Assembly: GCA_937868795.1 (NCBI GenBank) | Contig: CALMNM010000153.1 | Location: forward strand, 22,563-86,562 | Direction: 5' to 3' | DNA from: an uncultured Acholeplasma sp. | Lineage (GTDB): Bacteria; Bacillota_I; Bacilli_A; Acholeplasmatales; Acholeplasmataceae | Length of the DNA stretch: 64,000 nt | Shown: positions 1-9,047 of the stretch, piece by piece | How the letters are laid out: every line of letters begins with the position of its first letter | Numbering within the stretch: position 1 is the stretch's first letter | Position numbers and translations under genes: made by a program | Notes under the pieces: generated by a model | What the model was told of the DNA's origin: nothing | Databases searched by the model: none | Seen by the model: only the letters and a program-made list of their open reading frames with translations

Positions 1-1275
1 GATATCCCTGTAGGCGTTATATAACGAATTTTCATCTGTTTTTTGCGTTAAAACAGAAGGTGTCTGATCATTGGAACCATCACTTGGTAGCCATGTGGTT
101 GTGATCGCTTGATCACCCCAAAGGAAAGGTTGTCTACGGTATTCATCATACACCACGCCATAACCTGATACATTTAATCCTTCATAACGGACGCCTTTCA
201 TCCCGAGTTCATCGCCGTAATAGATGAAAGGATTTCCAGGTAATGTTAAGAGAATACGAGCGGCAAGGGCTAGTTTTAAATCGCCATTATATTGCGAGAA
301 CCCTCCCATGGATGCGATACGATCGACATCGTGATTACTTAAGAAGGGTGAATCGATAAACGCATCATCAACAGCACGAAATGCATTGTAGGCACGATTT
401 AAATTGTTGACAAACAGGAATCTTGAATTTCCATTACCAAGTTTATCCCATACATTTTGAGCTTGGTAGAAATTAAACAAGGAATCAGATCCAATATAAT
501 AATCTGCAACCTGATCGATATTATAGTTAAATACTTCAGAAACCACGAAAGAATGTGGGTAATTACGCTTGATATGTGCGTTTAGGTTCAGCAATAAAAT
601 GGAATTGTCATACGTAGGATTGACACTTTCAATTAAATGCATCGCAGCATCAATTCTAAATCCTGTAACACCTAAGTCAAGCCAATAATCCATGATGTTT
701 TTTACTTCGTCAATGACTTCAGGATTTTTAAAATTGAGATCTTTCATTCCACCGACAAAGGATTCATACGCTGTAGATCCATTCCAAATGTAATAGTCAC
801 GATACGGATCAGAGGTCGATGATCGTGCTGAAATATACCAAGGATGTTGATCTGAGGTATGATTGATGACAAGATCAATGATGATATCAATCCCACGATT
901 CTTCGCTTCACTGATCAGTTCATTAAAGTCTTCCATTGTCCCATAATCTTCTTCAATACCATAGTAATCGGTCACTGAATATCCATGATAGGAGGGGGAA
1001 GGATTGATGGGCATCAACCATAAAGCGGTGATACCTAGTTCAGCTAAATAATCTAGATTATTGGTAATCCCTTTAAGATCACCGATACCATCACCATCGC
1101 TATCTGCAAAAGAACGCACAAAGATATGATAGTAAACGTCTTGTTCAGGATATGCTTCTGCAAGAGTATCGAGAATGGTAGGTTCGGTGGGAATAGGTTC
1201 GGTGGGTTCATCTTGACATGCGTAAAGCGATGTTGCGATGAGTAAGATTAAAACAATTATGCTTAATTTTTTCAT
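1..1275 (-). CDS. GH13 alpha-amylase-family lipoprotein (3' end cut by window edge)
   Basis: Secreted glycoside hydrolase of family GH13, likely cleaving alpha-glucans or maltodextrins outside the cell. 425 codons are visible from the ATG at 1275 and the frame stays open to base 1, so the C-terminus is missing. The N-terminus is a lipoprotein signal (hydrophobic run ending LYAC, Cys at about residue 20) followed by a Pro/Glu/Thr linker. The four GH13 regions are readable: DLVINHTS (I), GFRIDAAMH with the nucleophile Asp (II), VVSEVF with the acid/base Glu (III) and FLSNHDVDRI (IV). The start codon overlaps the stop of the upstream RDD gene as ATGA, implying translational coupling. Family is certain; exact substrate is not. 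Confidence 0.93.
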   Translation of the reverse strand, partial: MKKLSIIVLILLIATSLYACQDEPTEPIPTEPTILDTLAEAYPEQDVYYHIFVRSFADSDGDGIGDLKGITNNLDYLAELGITALWLMPINPSPSYHGYSVTDYYGIEEDYGTMEDFNELISEAKNRGIDIIIDLVINHTSDQHPWYISARSSTSDPYRDYYIWNGSTAYESFVGGMKDLNFKNPEVIDEVKNIMDYWLDLGVTGFRIDAAMHLIESVNPTYDNSILLLNLNAHIKRNYPHSFVVSEVFNYNIDQVADYYIGSDSLFNFYQAQNVWDKLGNGNSRFLFVNNLNRAYNAFRAVDDAFIDSPFLSNHDVDRIASMGGFSQYNGDLKLALAARILLTLPGNPFIYYGDELGMKGVRYEGLNVSGYGVVYDEYRRQPFLWGDQAITTTWLPSDGSNDQTPSVLTQKTDENSLYNAYRDI

Positions 1276-1733
1276 ACAATCCCTCGCTTCTTCATGGATT
1301 CTGATTTCCCTAAGATGGGTTCACTTTTGTGGTTAAGTGGTTTTTGTAAATCGATGAGTTTCGTTTTAAAAATCTTATCATGAATGGTTTGTGAGGTTTT
1401 CTCTGACATGGCAAAGAAAGCGATGACGAGATATAATCCAAAGGTGATGAAACTTAATCCTAACTTAAAGATTTCTCGCGCAAGCACTCGCCAGAGTGGA
1501 GCGGGTCCACCTTCAATGTCGACTACTTTAATTTTTTGAATTCGCTTTCCAAAGGTTTGACCTTCAGAAATGATGTAAGGAATGATATAAAAACCTAGAA
1601 ATGCTAGACCACTGATAATCCAAGGTAAAGGACGCCAGTAGACGCCTAAAAAGGATGATAAGATGACAAATAATGTCACGCCAGACGTATCAATGGCAAA
1701 AGCACGTACACGTTTTTCAAAGGATGGAATCAT
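1272..1733 (-). CDS. RDD family membrane protein
   Basis: 153-residue integral membrane protein of the RDD family. The conserved Arg sits in RVRAFAID near residue 8, a central GQTFGKRIQKIKVV block follows about residue 58, and SQTIHDKIFKT near residue 113 supplies the late Asp. Three or four hydrophobic segments span residues 14-55 and 85-110. Function of the family is poorly known (transport or envelope roles proposed). It is the first gene of a two-gene unit with the amylase lipoprotein and is preceded by a strong GAGGAGG ribosome site. Confidence 0.85.
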   Translation of the reverse strand: MIPSFEKRVRAFAIDTSGVTLFVILSSFLGVYWRPLPWIISGLAFLGFYIIPYIISEGQTFGKRIQKIKVVDIEGGPAPLWRVLAREIFKLGLSFITFGLYLVIAFFAMSEKTSQTIHDKIFKTKLIDLQKPLNHKSEPILGKSESMKKRGIV

Positions 1734-1758
1734 AGGGTTACCTCCTCTTTCTATGGTT

Positions 1759-1764
1759 ATTGTA
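1759..1764 (-). promoter_or_regulatory. Candidate -10 box for the RDD-amylase operon
   Basis: TACAAT read on the minus strand, about 25 bases upstream of the ATG of the RDD gene. The -35 region is weak and falls inside the cre-like element at 1779-1792. Confidence 0.4.
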
Positions 1765-1778
1765 TCACATGAAAATCA

Positions 1779-1792
1779 TGAAACCGTTTTTA
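1779..1792 (-). promoter_or_regulatory. cre-like CcpA site upstream of the amylase operon
   Basis: On the plus strand the site reads TGAAACCGTTTTTA, which matches the Bacillus cre consensus TGWAARCGYTWNCW at 12 of 14 positions. It overlaps the -35 zone of the RDD-amylase promoter, where CcpA binding would repress. Carbon catabolite control of an extracellular amylase is biologically expected, but two mismatches keep this tentative. Confidence 0.35.
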
Positions 1793-3823
1793 TAAGCGAT
1801 AAGAATCTTTGATGATGGATGCAAAGTCAAGATTTGTAAGTTTATTTAACCATAAAGGATCCAAAGAAGACAGAACAATCGGATGATCAATCAAAAATGT
1901 TGCATACGATTCTGCTTGGTTTCTTAAAACATCTTCTAAAACATCGCGAATGATAATCCCTGTGTCGATGGGATTTTGTCCATATATGAATGGATTATCG
2001 ACTTTATCAAAGACATATTCATTGGTTGCAACCGTATAATAAACATCATCTTCTAAGGTATTTAAACTTAATCCAGGAGCAAAATCGATGTAGACCGATG
2101 AATTTGCATAATCTTTAATCTCAGAACCCAAGAGATCCACATATTTTACTTTGTTGTCAAAGGGGAAAATTTCGTACAGGGTTGCAACTGTAATATCTTC
2201 ACCCATATCTAAACCTGCCCGTGTTCCTCCATAATTATGAATCCCTAGATCAGCATCGACTGAAAGTCTAATGAGTCTTGCCATAAAGGCTGTAAGTTCT
2301 GTTTGAGAATAATAATCGCCTGAGGTGATGATCACTTCGGTCAACAGTGGTTCAATTTCTGTCACATAGGTACCAATGATATCCTGCATGCCTGAATCAG
2401 GTGTGTTAAGGCGTGGTTCGGAGGATCCTGTTAAGTTCTTGACTTGATATCCACTCACTTGTCCTGTACTATTTAACGTTAGCATGACTTCGCCTACATA
2501 AGTTCCGTTAGCCCCTGATTGGATCACAGGCATGTCCACGCCATCTCGTGATTCAAAGCGAATATATTCCTGATGTGAATGACCATTAAAGGTGACATCA
2601 ATGCGCTCAGAACCTGATAATTGGCCAAGTGCTTGATTCGTGTAATCTGAAGATCCATGCAGGACGGCGATGATGACATCGACATCTTCTTCTGTTCTCA
2701 AATAATCAGCGTAGTGCGCTGCCCATGTCACAGGGTCATCAAAATAATAATCTTGAACCATGGAGGTTGCAATTGAATCTTCCAGTCCATACCCCATCAG
2801 ACCAATAATGCCAATTTTAACATTGGCACGCTCGATAATCGTATAAGGATCGATGTGGTCTGGATAGGTTGTTGTTCCTTTAAGAAAAACATTGGCTGCT
2901 AATAGTGGAAATTCAGCTTTCGTTCCTGTGGTTTCAGGATTGAAATATTCAAGGATACGTCCTAACCCCCAATCGAATTCATGATTGCCTAAAACAAAGG
3001 CATCCATTTGCATATAATTCAACATCGAAATCATAGAACTTCCATAAAAATAATTGGATAAGACATTGCCTTGAAGTAGATCTCCTCCACCGATAAACAA
3101 GGTTTCATCGGGGTTACTTGATTTCTCATCCAATATAAGATTTGCGATATTGGCAAGTCCCATTTGTGACCCATTTTTCTGAATGGCTCCATGGGTATCA
3201 TTGATATAATAAATCGTTAATGATGATAGGGTTGTAGTACCGGATTGAACGGTAATAGTGACAGTAATTGAGAATAGGTTATCAGAAGAATCTTCAACCG
3301 AATAGGTCACTTGATACGTTCCTGGAACATCCCAATCGACTTGAGACGAATCGATCACAACCTCAGAAGTTAAATTCCCATCCTTGTCATCATAAGCAAT
3401 AATCCCTGAAGAAAGATCAGGGATTGTATCGCCAATTTGATAAACGACATTGGATGCATTATAGATGAGAGGTGGAGTTTGGTCAACTTCCCCTTGACGT
3501 TCGGTGATAATCACTAAAACACTATCACCAATCAAGTTATCAGACGTATCGGTCACCGTATAAATAAGGTTATAAATCCCTGGAGTATTCCAATCCACTT
3601 GTGATTCATCGACGACGATCCGTGATGTGACATCACCATCAATGGTATCAAGTGCTGTGACACCTTCCAAAAGATTGGGTTTGGGATCGGTTAATGTATA
3701 TTGAATGTCTTTTAAGCCGAAAAATGTGGGGGGAACATAATCAATCTCACTCTCGTTTGGCTGACAAGCCATCAAGAGAAATGAAAGAGAGATAAAGATG
3801 AGTGCACGAAACCATTTTGTCAT
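1790..3823 (-). CDS. 5'-nucleotidase/UshA-type lipoprotein with two Ig-like domains
   Basis: 677-residue surface lipoprotein that likely dephosphorylates nucleotides for scavenging. Lipobox LLMAC places the lipidated Cys at residue 20. Residues about 31-110 and 116-193 are two DUF5011-type bacterial Ig-like domains (paired YDDKDGNLTS and PGTYQVTYSVED style motifs). The calcineurin-like metallophosphoesterase domain starts near 200 with NDTHG (208-212), GGDLLQG, GNHEFDWG and NGHSHQ metal-binding motifs. The 5'-nucleotidase C-terminal domain follows, with NYGGTRAG and YEIFPFDN. The order, with Ig-like repeats before the enzyme, is less usual than enzyme-first. Monocistronic with its own extended -10 promoter. 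Confidence 0.92.
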   Translation of the reverse strand: MTKWFRALIFISLSFLLMACQPNESEIDYVPPTFFGLKDIQYTLTDPKPNLLEGVTALDTIDGDVTSRIVVDESQVDWNTPGIYNLIYTVTDTSDNLIGDSVLVIITERQGEVDQTPPLIYNASNVVYQIGDTIPDLSSGIIAYDDKDGNLTSEVVIDSSQVDWDVPGTYQVTYSVEDSSDNLFSITVTITVQSGTTTLSSLTIYYINDTHGAIQKNGSQMGLANIANLILDEKSSNPDETLFIGGGDLLQGNVLSNYFYGSSMISMLNYMQMDAFVLGNHEFDWGLGRILEYFNPETTGTKAEFPLLAANVFLKGTTTYPDHIDPYTIIERANVKIGIIGLMGYGLEDSIATSMVQDYYFDDPVTWAAHYADYLRTEEDVDVIIAVLHGSSDYTNQALGQLSGSERIDVTFNGHSHQEYIRFESRDGVDMPVIQSGANGTYVGEVMLTLNSTGQVSGYQVKNLTGSSEPRLNTPDSGMQDIIGTYVTEIEPLLTEVIITSGDYYSQTELTAFMARLIRLSVDADLGIHNYGGTRAGLDMGEDITVATLYEIFPFDNKVKYVDLLGSEIKDYANSSVYIDFAPGLSLNTLEDDVYYTVATNEYVFDKVDNPFIYGQNPIDTGIIIRDVLEDVLRNQAESYATFLIDHPIVLSSLDPLWLNKLTNLDFASIIKDSYRL

Positions 3824-3848
3824 ATGAAAACCTACCTTTGCAAAAGGT

Positions 3849-3895
3849 ATTATAACATAATAACCGTCAGGGATACTGATATTTTATGCTATAAT
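3849..3895. promoter_or_regulatory. Divergent extended -10 promoters (5'-nucleotidase / glycerophosphodiesterase)
   Basis: Minus-strand TATAAT at 3849-3854 preceded by TG (TGTTATAAT) drives the nucleotidase. Plus-strand TATAAT at 3890-3895 preceded by TG (TGCTATAAT) drives the glycerophosphodiesterase. Neither has a good -35 box, as is common for extended -10 promoters. The two face away from each other within about 45 bases, so their upstream regions overlap. Confidence 0.6.
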
Positions 3896-3963
3896 GAGGT
3901 CGTATTGAACGAAAAATCCCCTTGATGACTGAACAAATACGAAGATAAGGGCTTGAATAGACT

Positions 3964-4704
3964 ATGACAAAAGATCTAAGCTGGTTAAAAAGTAATTGGA
4001 TTGCACATCGTGGATGCCATACAAAAGACGGTGTGGTCCCTGAAAACTCGCGATTGGCATTTATGCTTGCACTTGACAAAGGGTATGGCATTGAACTTGA
4101 CGTGAATGTCTTGAAAGATGGAACAGTGGTTGCTTTTCATGATTATCATTTAAACCGTCTTTGTGGAGATCCACGTAATGTAGATACAATCACGAAAACA
4201 GATCTTGAGTCATTGCGTCTTTTAGAATCTGACCAAAAGATCATGACGATCGATGAAGTGCTATCATTAGTGGATGGGAAAGTACCTTTGTTGATTGAAC
4301 TCAAACCCCATGGTTCAATCCTTCTTCTATGTGAATCACTTATGAAATCACTTTCGACATACCGGGGCACATATGCGATCTTTTCCTTTCATCCAAAAGT
4401 CGTTTATTGGTTTAAAAAGCATCATCCAAACATCATTCGTGGACAAATTGCAGAAACCTTTAAGCGGGATCCAAACATGCCAAAAGTTATCAAATGGATG
4501 ATGAAAAACATGATCTTTAACCCTTTTACCAAGCCAGATTTCATCTCTTACTACATTCATGACATGCCAACAAAAAAGCTTACTCGATTGCACAAAAAAG
4601 GCATAACAATTATTAGTTATGCCGCACAGTCTCAAGAAGAGCTAGATTTTGTGAAATCGCATTACGATAATGCGGTATTTGAATACTTTTCACCCAAAAA
4701 ATAA
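3964..4704 (+). CDS. Glycerophosphodiester phosphodiesterase
   Basis: 246-residue GDPD-family enzyme releasing glycerol-3-phosphate from glycerophosphodiesters, linking lipid turnover to central metabolism. The signature IAHRGCH (13-19), the PENSRLAF block, the metal-binding IELDVN and the catalytic FHDYHLNRL are all present, and IELKPHG gives the later acidic site. No signal peptide, so it acts in the cytoplasm. Transcribed alone, against the surrounding genes, and closed by a strong hairpin terminator. Confidence 0.92.
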   Translation: MTKDLSWLKSNWIAHRGCHTKDGVVPENSRLAFMLALDKGYGIELDVNVLKDGTVVAFHDYHLNRLCGDPRNVDTITKTDLESLRLLESDQKIMTIDEVLSLVDGKVPLLIELKPHGSILLLCESLMKSLSTYRGTYAIFSFHPKVVYWFKKHHPNIIRGQIAETFKRDPNMPKVIKWMMKNMIFNPFTKPDFISYYIHDMPTKKLTRLHKKGITIISYAAQSQEELDFVKSHYDNAVFEYFSPKK

Positions 4705-4731
4705 GGTACTGGGGCCCAGTACCTTTTTTTA
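4704..4731. terminator. Bidirectional rho-independent terminator
   Basis: Nine-base-pair perfect stem GGTACTGGG / CCCAGTACC at 4705-4723 with a T7 tract on the plus side and a T-rich run on the minus side. It separates the convergent glycerophosphodiesterase and MFS genes. Confidence 0.85.
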
Positions 4732-6339
4732 TTAATCCATATCGACATCGAAGTTTTCAAGTAGTGAATCTTTAGCAACCACTGGATCACCGTGTTTGGT
4801 GAAGAACATCGTGATAAAGGCTAATGCGACAAAGACGGTTGCATATGGGAAGAGGACCTTTTGATGAATCATATCCATCAAGAATCCCGAGAGAATTGGA
4901 GTCAATATTTGTGCAGCCATCGAAAATGAATAGTAATATCCGGTGTATTTTCCAACATTGGATCCCTTTGCGAGTTCAACCACCATGGGATACGAGTTAA
5001 CATTAATCGTTGCCCACCCAATTCCGGTCAAACCGAAAACGATGAACATGACCCAACCAGTATCCTTGGTTAAGAAGAAGACACTACCAAAACAAAGGGT
5101 TAATAAAACAATCCCTGCCAAAATGGTTTTTCTTCGACCAAACTTGGTAGATAAAATTCCAATAGGAATAAATGCGATAATCGCTGTGACATTCGCAACG
5201 AGTAAAGGAAGGGTAAATGAGGGGAGTTGTAAGATCTTAGGTGCATAATCCGATACTTTGGTCATGACTGCGTTATAGCCCATAAACCAAAGGAAGACGG
5301 AGAAAAGGATTAAATAAAGTGATAATTTTTTATCTTTGGGAAGTTCGTGCATATCATGGACTTCTTTTTCATCTTCGGTAAGTTTCCATTTCTTGTCATC
5401 TGCTTCTCTTTCTTTGACCAGCTTAGGTTCATTGACCTTGAAGAGGAAGAAAGCTAGCACGAGGAGCATGATCACACCGACACTAATAAAGGCCATCGTA
5501 TAGTGAACATAGGATCGACCACCTAAACCAAAGACGGTAAGTAAAACGAGTGAGGTGACACCAGCTGCGGCACCCATAAGGTTAATGATCGCATTGGCTT
5601 TAGAACGCAATGGCTTCATTGTCACATCCGGCATTAATGATACTGCTGGCGAACGATAGGTTGACATCGCGATAAGCGCTATGAGGAGCATAAAGACAAA
5701 CGCAATGAAATTTCCTGGTGATTCAACGGTGATCATCCAAGCAAGTTCACTCAAATACTGGTGATAATAACCATCTAAATAGGAAAGTTCAATCGCATCC
5801 AATGTTGTCGTTAAACCGTTGTCATTAAGAAGTTCAGTCATCGGATCAAAAATCGATTGTTCGAAACGATCAAATTGTTTTTGAGAAATCTTTCCATCAT
5901 CGAGCATCTCTTGGCGCTCAAGACGCATGTCAACGGTCAGTCCAAGCCAGAAGATGGGTTGTTCTCTCACATTATCAGAGGAGTCGACAATCAATTCATA
6001 TTGTTGAATGATATTTGACTCTTCGATTTTCGTGGTCTGAATATTATCCATGAAGGATAATGCCATGAAGGCAAATGCGGCGACGATGGTTCCATAAATA
6101 ATATAGGGTGTACGTCTTCCCTTCTTATGGTTCGTACGGTCTGAGATCGCACCAAACAGAGGCAACATGAATAGTGCAAGCACATTATCCAGTGCCATGA
6201 CAACGCCAGACCATGTTTGATTTAGTCCAAACTTGTCGATGAGAATCTTGGTGATAATCGAATCATATGTCTGCCAAAAAATGGTAATGATAAAAAAGGC
6301 GAGACCTACATAAAACGTCTTTTTATAATCGAGTTTCAT
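4732..6339 (-). CDS. MFS transporter, SLC45/GPH-like sugar transporter
   Basis: 535-residue major facilitator with about 12 membrane spans. The loop after TM2 reads SDRTNHKKGRRTPYI, a form typical of SLC45/GPH-like disaccharide and sugar transporters, and YRSPAVSLMPD is another signature of that group. The second half carries FGRRKT. Residues about 105-195 form an unusually long, charged hydrophilic insertion between early helices, which topology would place outside the cell. Substrate unknown; sugar uptake is inferred. Monocistronic. Confidence 0.82.
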   Translation of the reverse strand: MKLDYKKTFYVGLAFFIITIFWQTYDSIITKILIDKFGLNQTWSGVVMALDNVLALFMLPLFGAISDRTNHKKGRRTPYIIYGTIVAAFAFMALSFMDNIQTTKIEESNIIQQYELIVDSSDNVREQPIFWLGLTVDMRLERQEMLDDGKISQKQFDRFEQSIFDPMTELLNDNGLTTTLDAIELSYLDGYYHQYLSELAWMITVESPGNFIAFVFMLLIALIAMSTYRSPAVSLMPDVTMKPLRSKANAIINLMGAAAGVTSLVLLTVFGLGGRSYVHYTMAFISVGVIMLLVLAFFLFKVNEPKLVKEREADDKKWKLTEDEKEVHDMHELPKDKKLSLYLILFSVFLWFMGYNAVMTKVSDYAPKILQLPSFTLPLLVANVTAIIAFIPIGILSTKFGRRKTILAGIVLLTLCFGSVFFLTKDTGWVMFIVFGLTGIGWATINVNSYPMVVELAKGSNVGKYTGYYYSFSMAAQILTPILSGFLMDMIHQKVLFPYATVFVALAFITMFFTKHGDPVVAKDSLLENFDVDMD

Positions 6340-6380
6340 ACCTTCACCTGTCTTTTGAGATTAGCATTTCGCTTGAGACC

Positions 6381-6386
6381 ATTATA
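6381..6386 (-). promoter_or_regulatory. Extended -10 promoter for the MFS transporter
   Basis: TATAAT on the minus strand preceded by TG with one intervening base, about 42 bases upstream of the ATG. Confidence 0.5.
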
Positions 6387-6437
6387 ACATGATGAAAGAT
6401 ATTTGATATCAGTGTCTATAGATTTTTTCGTTACGTA

Positions 6438-6465
6438 AAAAAAAGGATGCCCCAAGACATCCTTT
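6438..6465 (-). terminator. Terminator of the 2-oxoacid oxidoreductase operon
   Basis: Stem AAAGGATG / CATCCTTT (6442-6449 with 6458-6465), 8-base loop, followed on the minus strand by a T8 run. It lies 10 bases after the gamma-subunit stop. Confidence 0.8.
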
Positions 6466-6474
6466 GAAATCATA

Positions 6475-7011
6475 TTAAGCAACCGCTTCAAACCCTACAC
6501 ATAATGCTTTTTGATTGATGGGTAACATATGGCCTTTCTTTTCACCTAAAAAATGCTTAAGTGAATCGATGATCACATCTTCTTTAAAGATATCCACTTT
6601 CTTCAGATAAGCACCTAACATGACCATGTTGGCGACTTGTGGTTTTTCTAAAGATTGTGCTAATTCTGTCATGGGTACACCATAAATATGAATGGCTTCT
6701 TTTTCTAGATGAGATTTAATGAGGGAAGAATTATAGAAAATGTTTCCCCCTTCTTTAATCTTATCCATGAATTTTTGCATGGAAGGTTCATTAAAAATGA
6801 GCAGATCATCTGCATTTTTAAAAACGGGTGAATGAATCGGTTTATCACTAATGACAACCGAACAATTGGCGGTTCCCCCACGTGTTTCTGGTCCATACGT
6901 AGGCACCCACAAACTGTAAAGACCTTGCTTATTTGCTGCATAAGCGAGAAGCTGACCTGTCAACATCACACCTTGACCACCAAATCCTGCAATACGAATG
7001 TTTCTAATCAT
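6475..7011 (-). CDS. 2-oxoacid:ferredoxin oxidoreductase, gamma subunit
   Basis: About 178-residue gamma subunit of a pyruvate/2-ketoisovalerate-type ferredoxin oxidoreductase. IRIAGFGGQGV opens the protein, followed by YGPETRGG, both hallmarks of the gamma domain. The ATG at 7011 is preferred because it places IRIAGFGG at the usual distance. It overlaps the beta-subunit stop by 8 bases. An ATG at 7023 and a GTG at 7035 are alternatives. It is the last gene of the delta-alpha-beta-gamma cluster. Confidence 0.9.
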   Translation of the reverse strand: MIRNIRIAGFGGQGVMLTGQLLAYAANKQGLYSLWVPTYGPETRGGTANCSVVISDKPIHSPVFKNADDLLIFNEPSMQKFMDKIKEGGNIFYNSSLIKSHLEKEAIHIYGVPMTELAQSLEKPQVANMVMLGAYLKKVDIFKEDVIIDSLKHFLGEKKGHMLPINQKALCVGFEAVA

Positions 7012-7747
7012 GATTTTCCACATCCTTATAAACACCTAAAGGATAGACAGGAAGCATGTTTTCTTTCGCCCAATCCATCGCTTCACGTGGCTTCATTCCC
7101 CAGTTTACAGGGCATGTTGAGATGACTTCAACCATGGTGAATCCTCGGCCTTCAAGCTGGTAGGTAAAGGCTTTTTTAATCGCTTTTTTCGCTTTTCGAA
7201 TATTTGGAATATCGTGCAGTGAGACGCGTTCAACATAGGCTGCACCGGTAATTTGACCAAAGATCTCAGAAATTCGTAAAGGTGCACCATGCATCTGACG
7301 ATTTCTACCATCTTGAGAAGTCGTTGTATGTTGTCCGATCAATGTAGTCGGAGCCATCTGTCCACCAGTCATCCCATAAGTTGCATTATTCGCGACAATC
7401 GCTGTGATCAGTTCACCCCGATTGGCCGCATGAATCGCTTCAGCAATCCCAATTGAACCAAAGTCACCATCACCTTGATACGTGTAAACGATGCGGTCTG
7501 GTAAAACACGCTTAATTCCCGTCGCTGTCGCACAGGCACGTCCATGAGGTGCTTGCTGAAAATCGGTATTGATATAATCATAAGAAAATACAGAACAACC
7601 CACAGATGCAATACCAACTGATTTTCCTAAAAGATTTAATTCTTCTAATACTTCAGCCACAAGCTTATGGAGAATACCATGGGTACATCCTGGACAATAG
7701 TGGGTATGGGCTTCAGTCAGTCCATGACTACGTTCATAACGAATCAT
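7004..7747 (-). CDS. 2-oxoacid:ferredoxin oxidoreductase, beta (TPP-binding) subunit
   Basis: 247-residue catalytic subunit binding thiamine diphosphate and an iron-sulfur cluster. It shows CPGCTHG near residue 18, the TPP motif GDGDFGSIG with the later NNATYGMTGGQ, and a clostridial-type HGRACATATGIK block. It oxidatively decarboxylates 2-oxoacids to acyl-CoA, passing electrons to ferredoxin. Its start overlaps the alpha subunit stop by 4 bases. Sequence alone does not tell a pyruvate from a branched-chain substrate. The leucine-dehydrogenase neighbour favours branched-chain 2-oxoacids. Confidence 0.93.
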   Translation of the reverse strand: MIRYERSHGLTEAHTHYCPGCTHGILHKLVAEVLEELNLLGKSVGIASVGCSVFSYDYINTDFQQAPHGRACATATGIKRVLPDRIVYTYQGDGDFGSIGIAEAIHAANRGELITAIVANNATYGMTGGQMAPTTLIGQHTTTSQDGRNRQMHGAPLRISEIFGQITGAAYVERVSLHDIPNIRKAKKAIKKAFTYQLEGRGFTMVEVISTCPVNWGMKPREAMDWAKENMLPVYPLGVYKDVENHD

Positions 7748-8814
7748 GATTCCACCACCTTTTCATTGAAATGAAGAATGGCTTCAACGATTTCTTCGGG
7801 TTCAGGAACGACACCACCGGTGCGTCCATAAAAAGCAATCGGAAGTTTTCCCTTGTTGACTATCTTGACATCATCGATCATTTGTCCCATGCTCATCTCG
7901 GTGACGAGAATGCCTTTACATGAAGAAGGTATGTGTTCAAATGCTTTTTTCGGGAATGGCCAAAGTGAAATAGGTCTGATCATTCCAACGTTAATTCCTT
8001 GATCATGGAGGGTTTCGATAGCTGAACGACAGATTCGTGCGGATGTGCCATAAGCAACGATGACATACTCAGCATTTTCCATGTTCGTGAGCTCAAAACG
8101 GACTTCATTTTTTTCTACTTGGCGATACTTCGCTTGAAGTTCTAAATTATGATTTTCCAACTGGATGGGATCTAAGAATACCGAGGTAATGATGTTTCTT
8201 CCCTCATGATAATCAGTTCCAGTGGTTGCGTATGTTTTTGGCTTTATTTCGCGCTTTTTCGCAGGTCTATCCATATCGACAGATTCCATCATTTGACCGA
8301 TTAAACCATCGGCTAAAATCATGACTGGATTACGATATTGATCCGCAATATCAAACGCTTCTTTCATTAAATCTACCGTTTCTTGAATGGATTCAGGTGC
8401 AAAGACTATGACGTGATAATCTCCATTCCCTCCGCCACGTGTGGCTTGAAAATAGTCAGCTTGAGAAGGTTGAATACCCCCTAAACCAGGACCTCCACGC
8501 ATGATCGAAACGATGACACAGGGAAGTTGAGCCCCTGCCATATAACTGATACCTTCCTGTTTTAATGCAATCCCTACTGAGGATGATGATGTCATGACTC
8601 TTGCACCTGTACCAGCGGCTCCATAGACCATATTGATCGCGGCCACTTCGGATTCAGCTTGGACAAATGCTTTCCCATGTTCAACGAGTAATTTTGATAA
8701 ATACTCAGGGATTTCATTTTGAGGAGTAATCGGATAACCAAAGAAAGCATCGCATCCTGCTGCCACAGCGGCGCGAGCAATCGCTTCGTTACCCTTAATG
8801 AGTACTTTGCTCAT
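7744..8814 (-). CDS. 2-oxoacid:ferredoxin oxidoreductase, alpha subunit
   Basis: 356-residue alpha subunit. The N-terminal domain has GNEAIARAAVAAGCDAFFGYPITPQ, followed by QAESEVAAINMVYGAAGTG with the conserved catalytic-site Glu, and SSSVGIALKQEG. The C-terminal domain II carries VAYGTSARI and MIRPISLWPFP. Works with the beta, gamma and ferredoxin subunits encoded on either side. ATG overlaps the ferredoxin stop by 4 bases, so the four genes are translationally coupled. Confidence 0.93.
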   Translation of the reverse strand: MSKVLIKGNEAIARAAVAAGCDAFFGYPITPQNEIPEYLSKLLVEHGKAFVQAESEVAAINMVYGAAGTGARVMTSSSSVGIALKQEGISYMAGAQLPCVIVSIMRGGPGLGGIQPSQADYFQATRGGGNGDYHVIVFAPESIQETVDLMKEAFDIADQYRNPVMILADGLIGQMMESVDMDRPAKKREIKPKTYATTGTDYHEGRNIITSVFLDPIQLENHNLELQAKYRQVEKNEVRFELTNMENAEYVIVAYGTSARICRSAIETLHDQGINVGMIRPISLWPFPKKAFEHIPSSCKGILVTEMSMGQMIDDVKIVNKGKLPIAFYGRTGGVVPEPEEIVEAILHFNEKVVES

Positions 8815-9035
8815 GCTTCTCTAACCTCCTCAACTTTAATTACTGAATCTGGACAAACGATTGCACATTGAGCACAAGCTATGCATTTATCCATATCGGT
8901 GACTGAAATTAAATTATATCCGCTCTGATTAATTCTTTCTTTGTCTAAATAAAGAATATCGACTGGGCAAAAAGTGACACAGAGTTCGCACCCTTTGCAT
9001 GATTCGTTGTCGAATGTCAATCTTCCTTTTCTCAC
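8811..9035 (-). CDS. 2-oxoacid:ferredoxin oxidoreductase, delta subunit (2x[4Fe-4S] ferredoxin)
   Basis: 74-residue dicluster ferredoxin subunit. Two complete motifs are visible: CKGCELCVTFCPVD and CIACAQCAIVCPDS. It carries electrons from the TPP-bound intermediate toward free ferredoxin. It opens the delta-alpha-beta-gamma block 12 bases after the dehydrogenase stop. Confidence 0.92.
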   Translation of the reverse strand: MRKGRLTFDNESCKGCELCVTFCPVDILYLDKERINQSGYNLISVTDMDKCIACAQCAIVCPDSVIKVEEVREA

Positions 9036-9047
9036 ACCCTCACTCCC

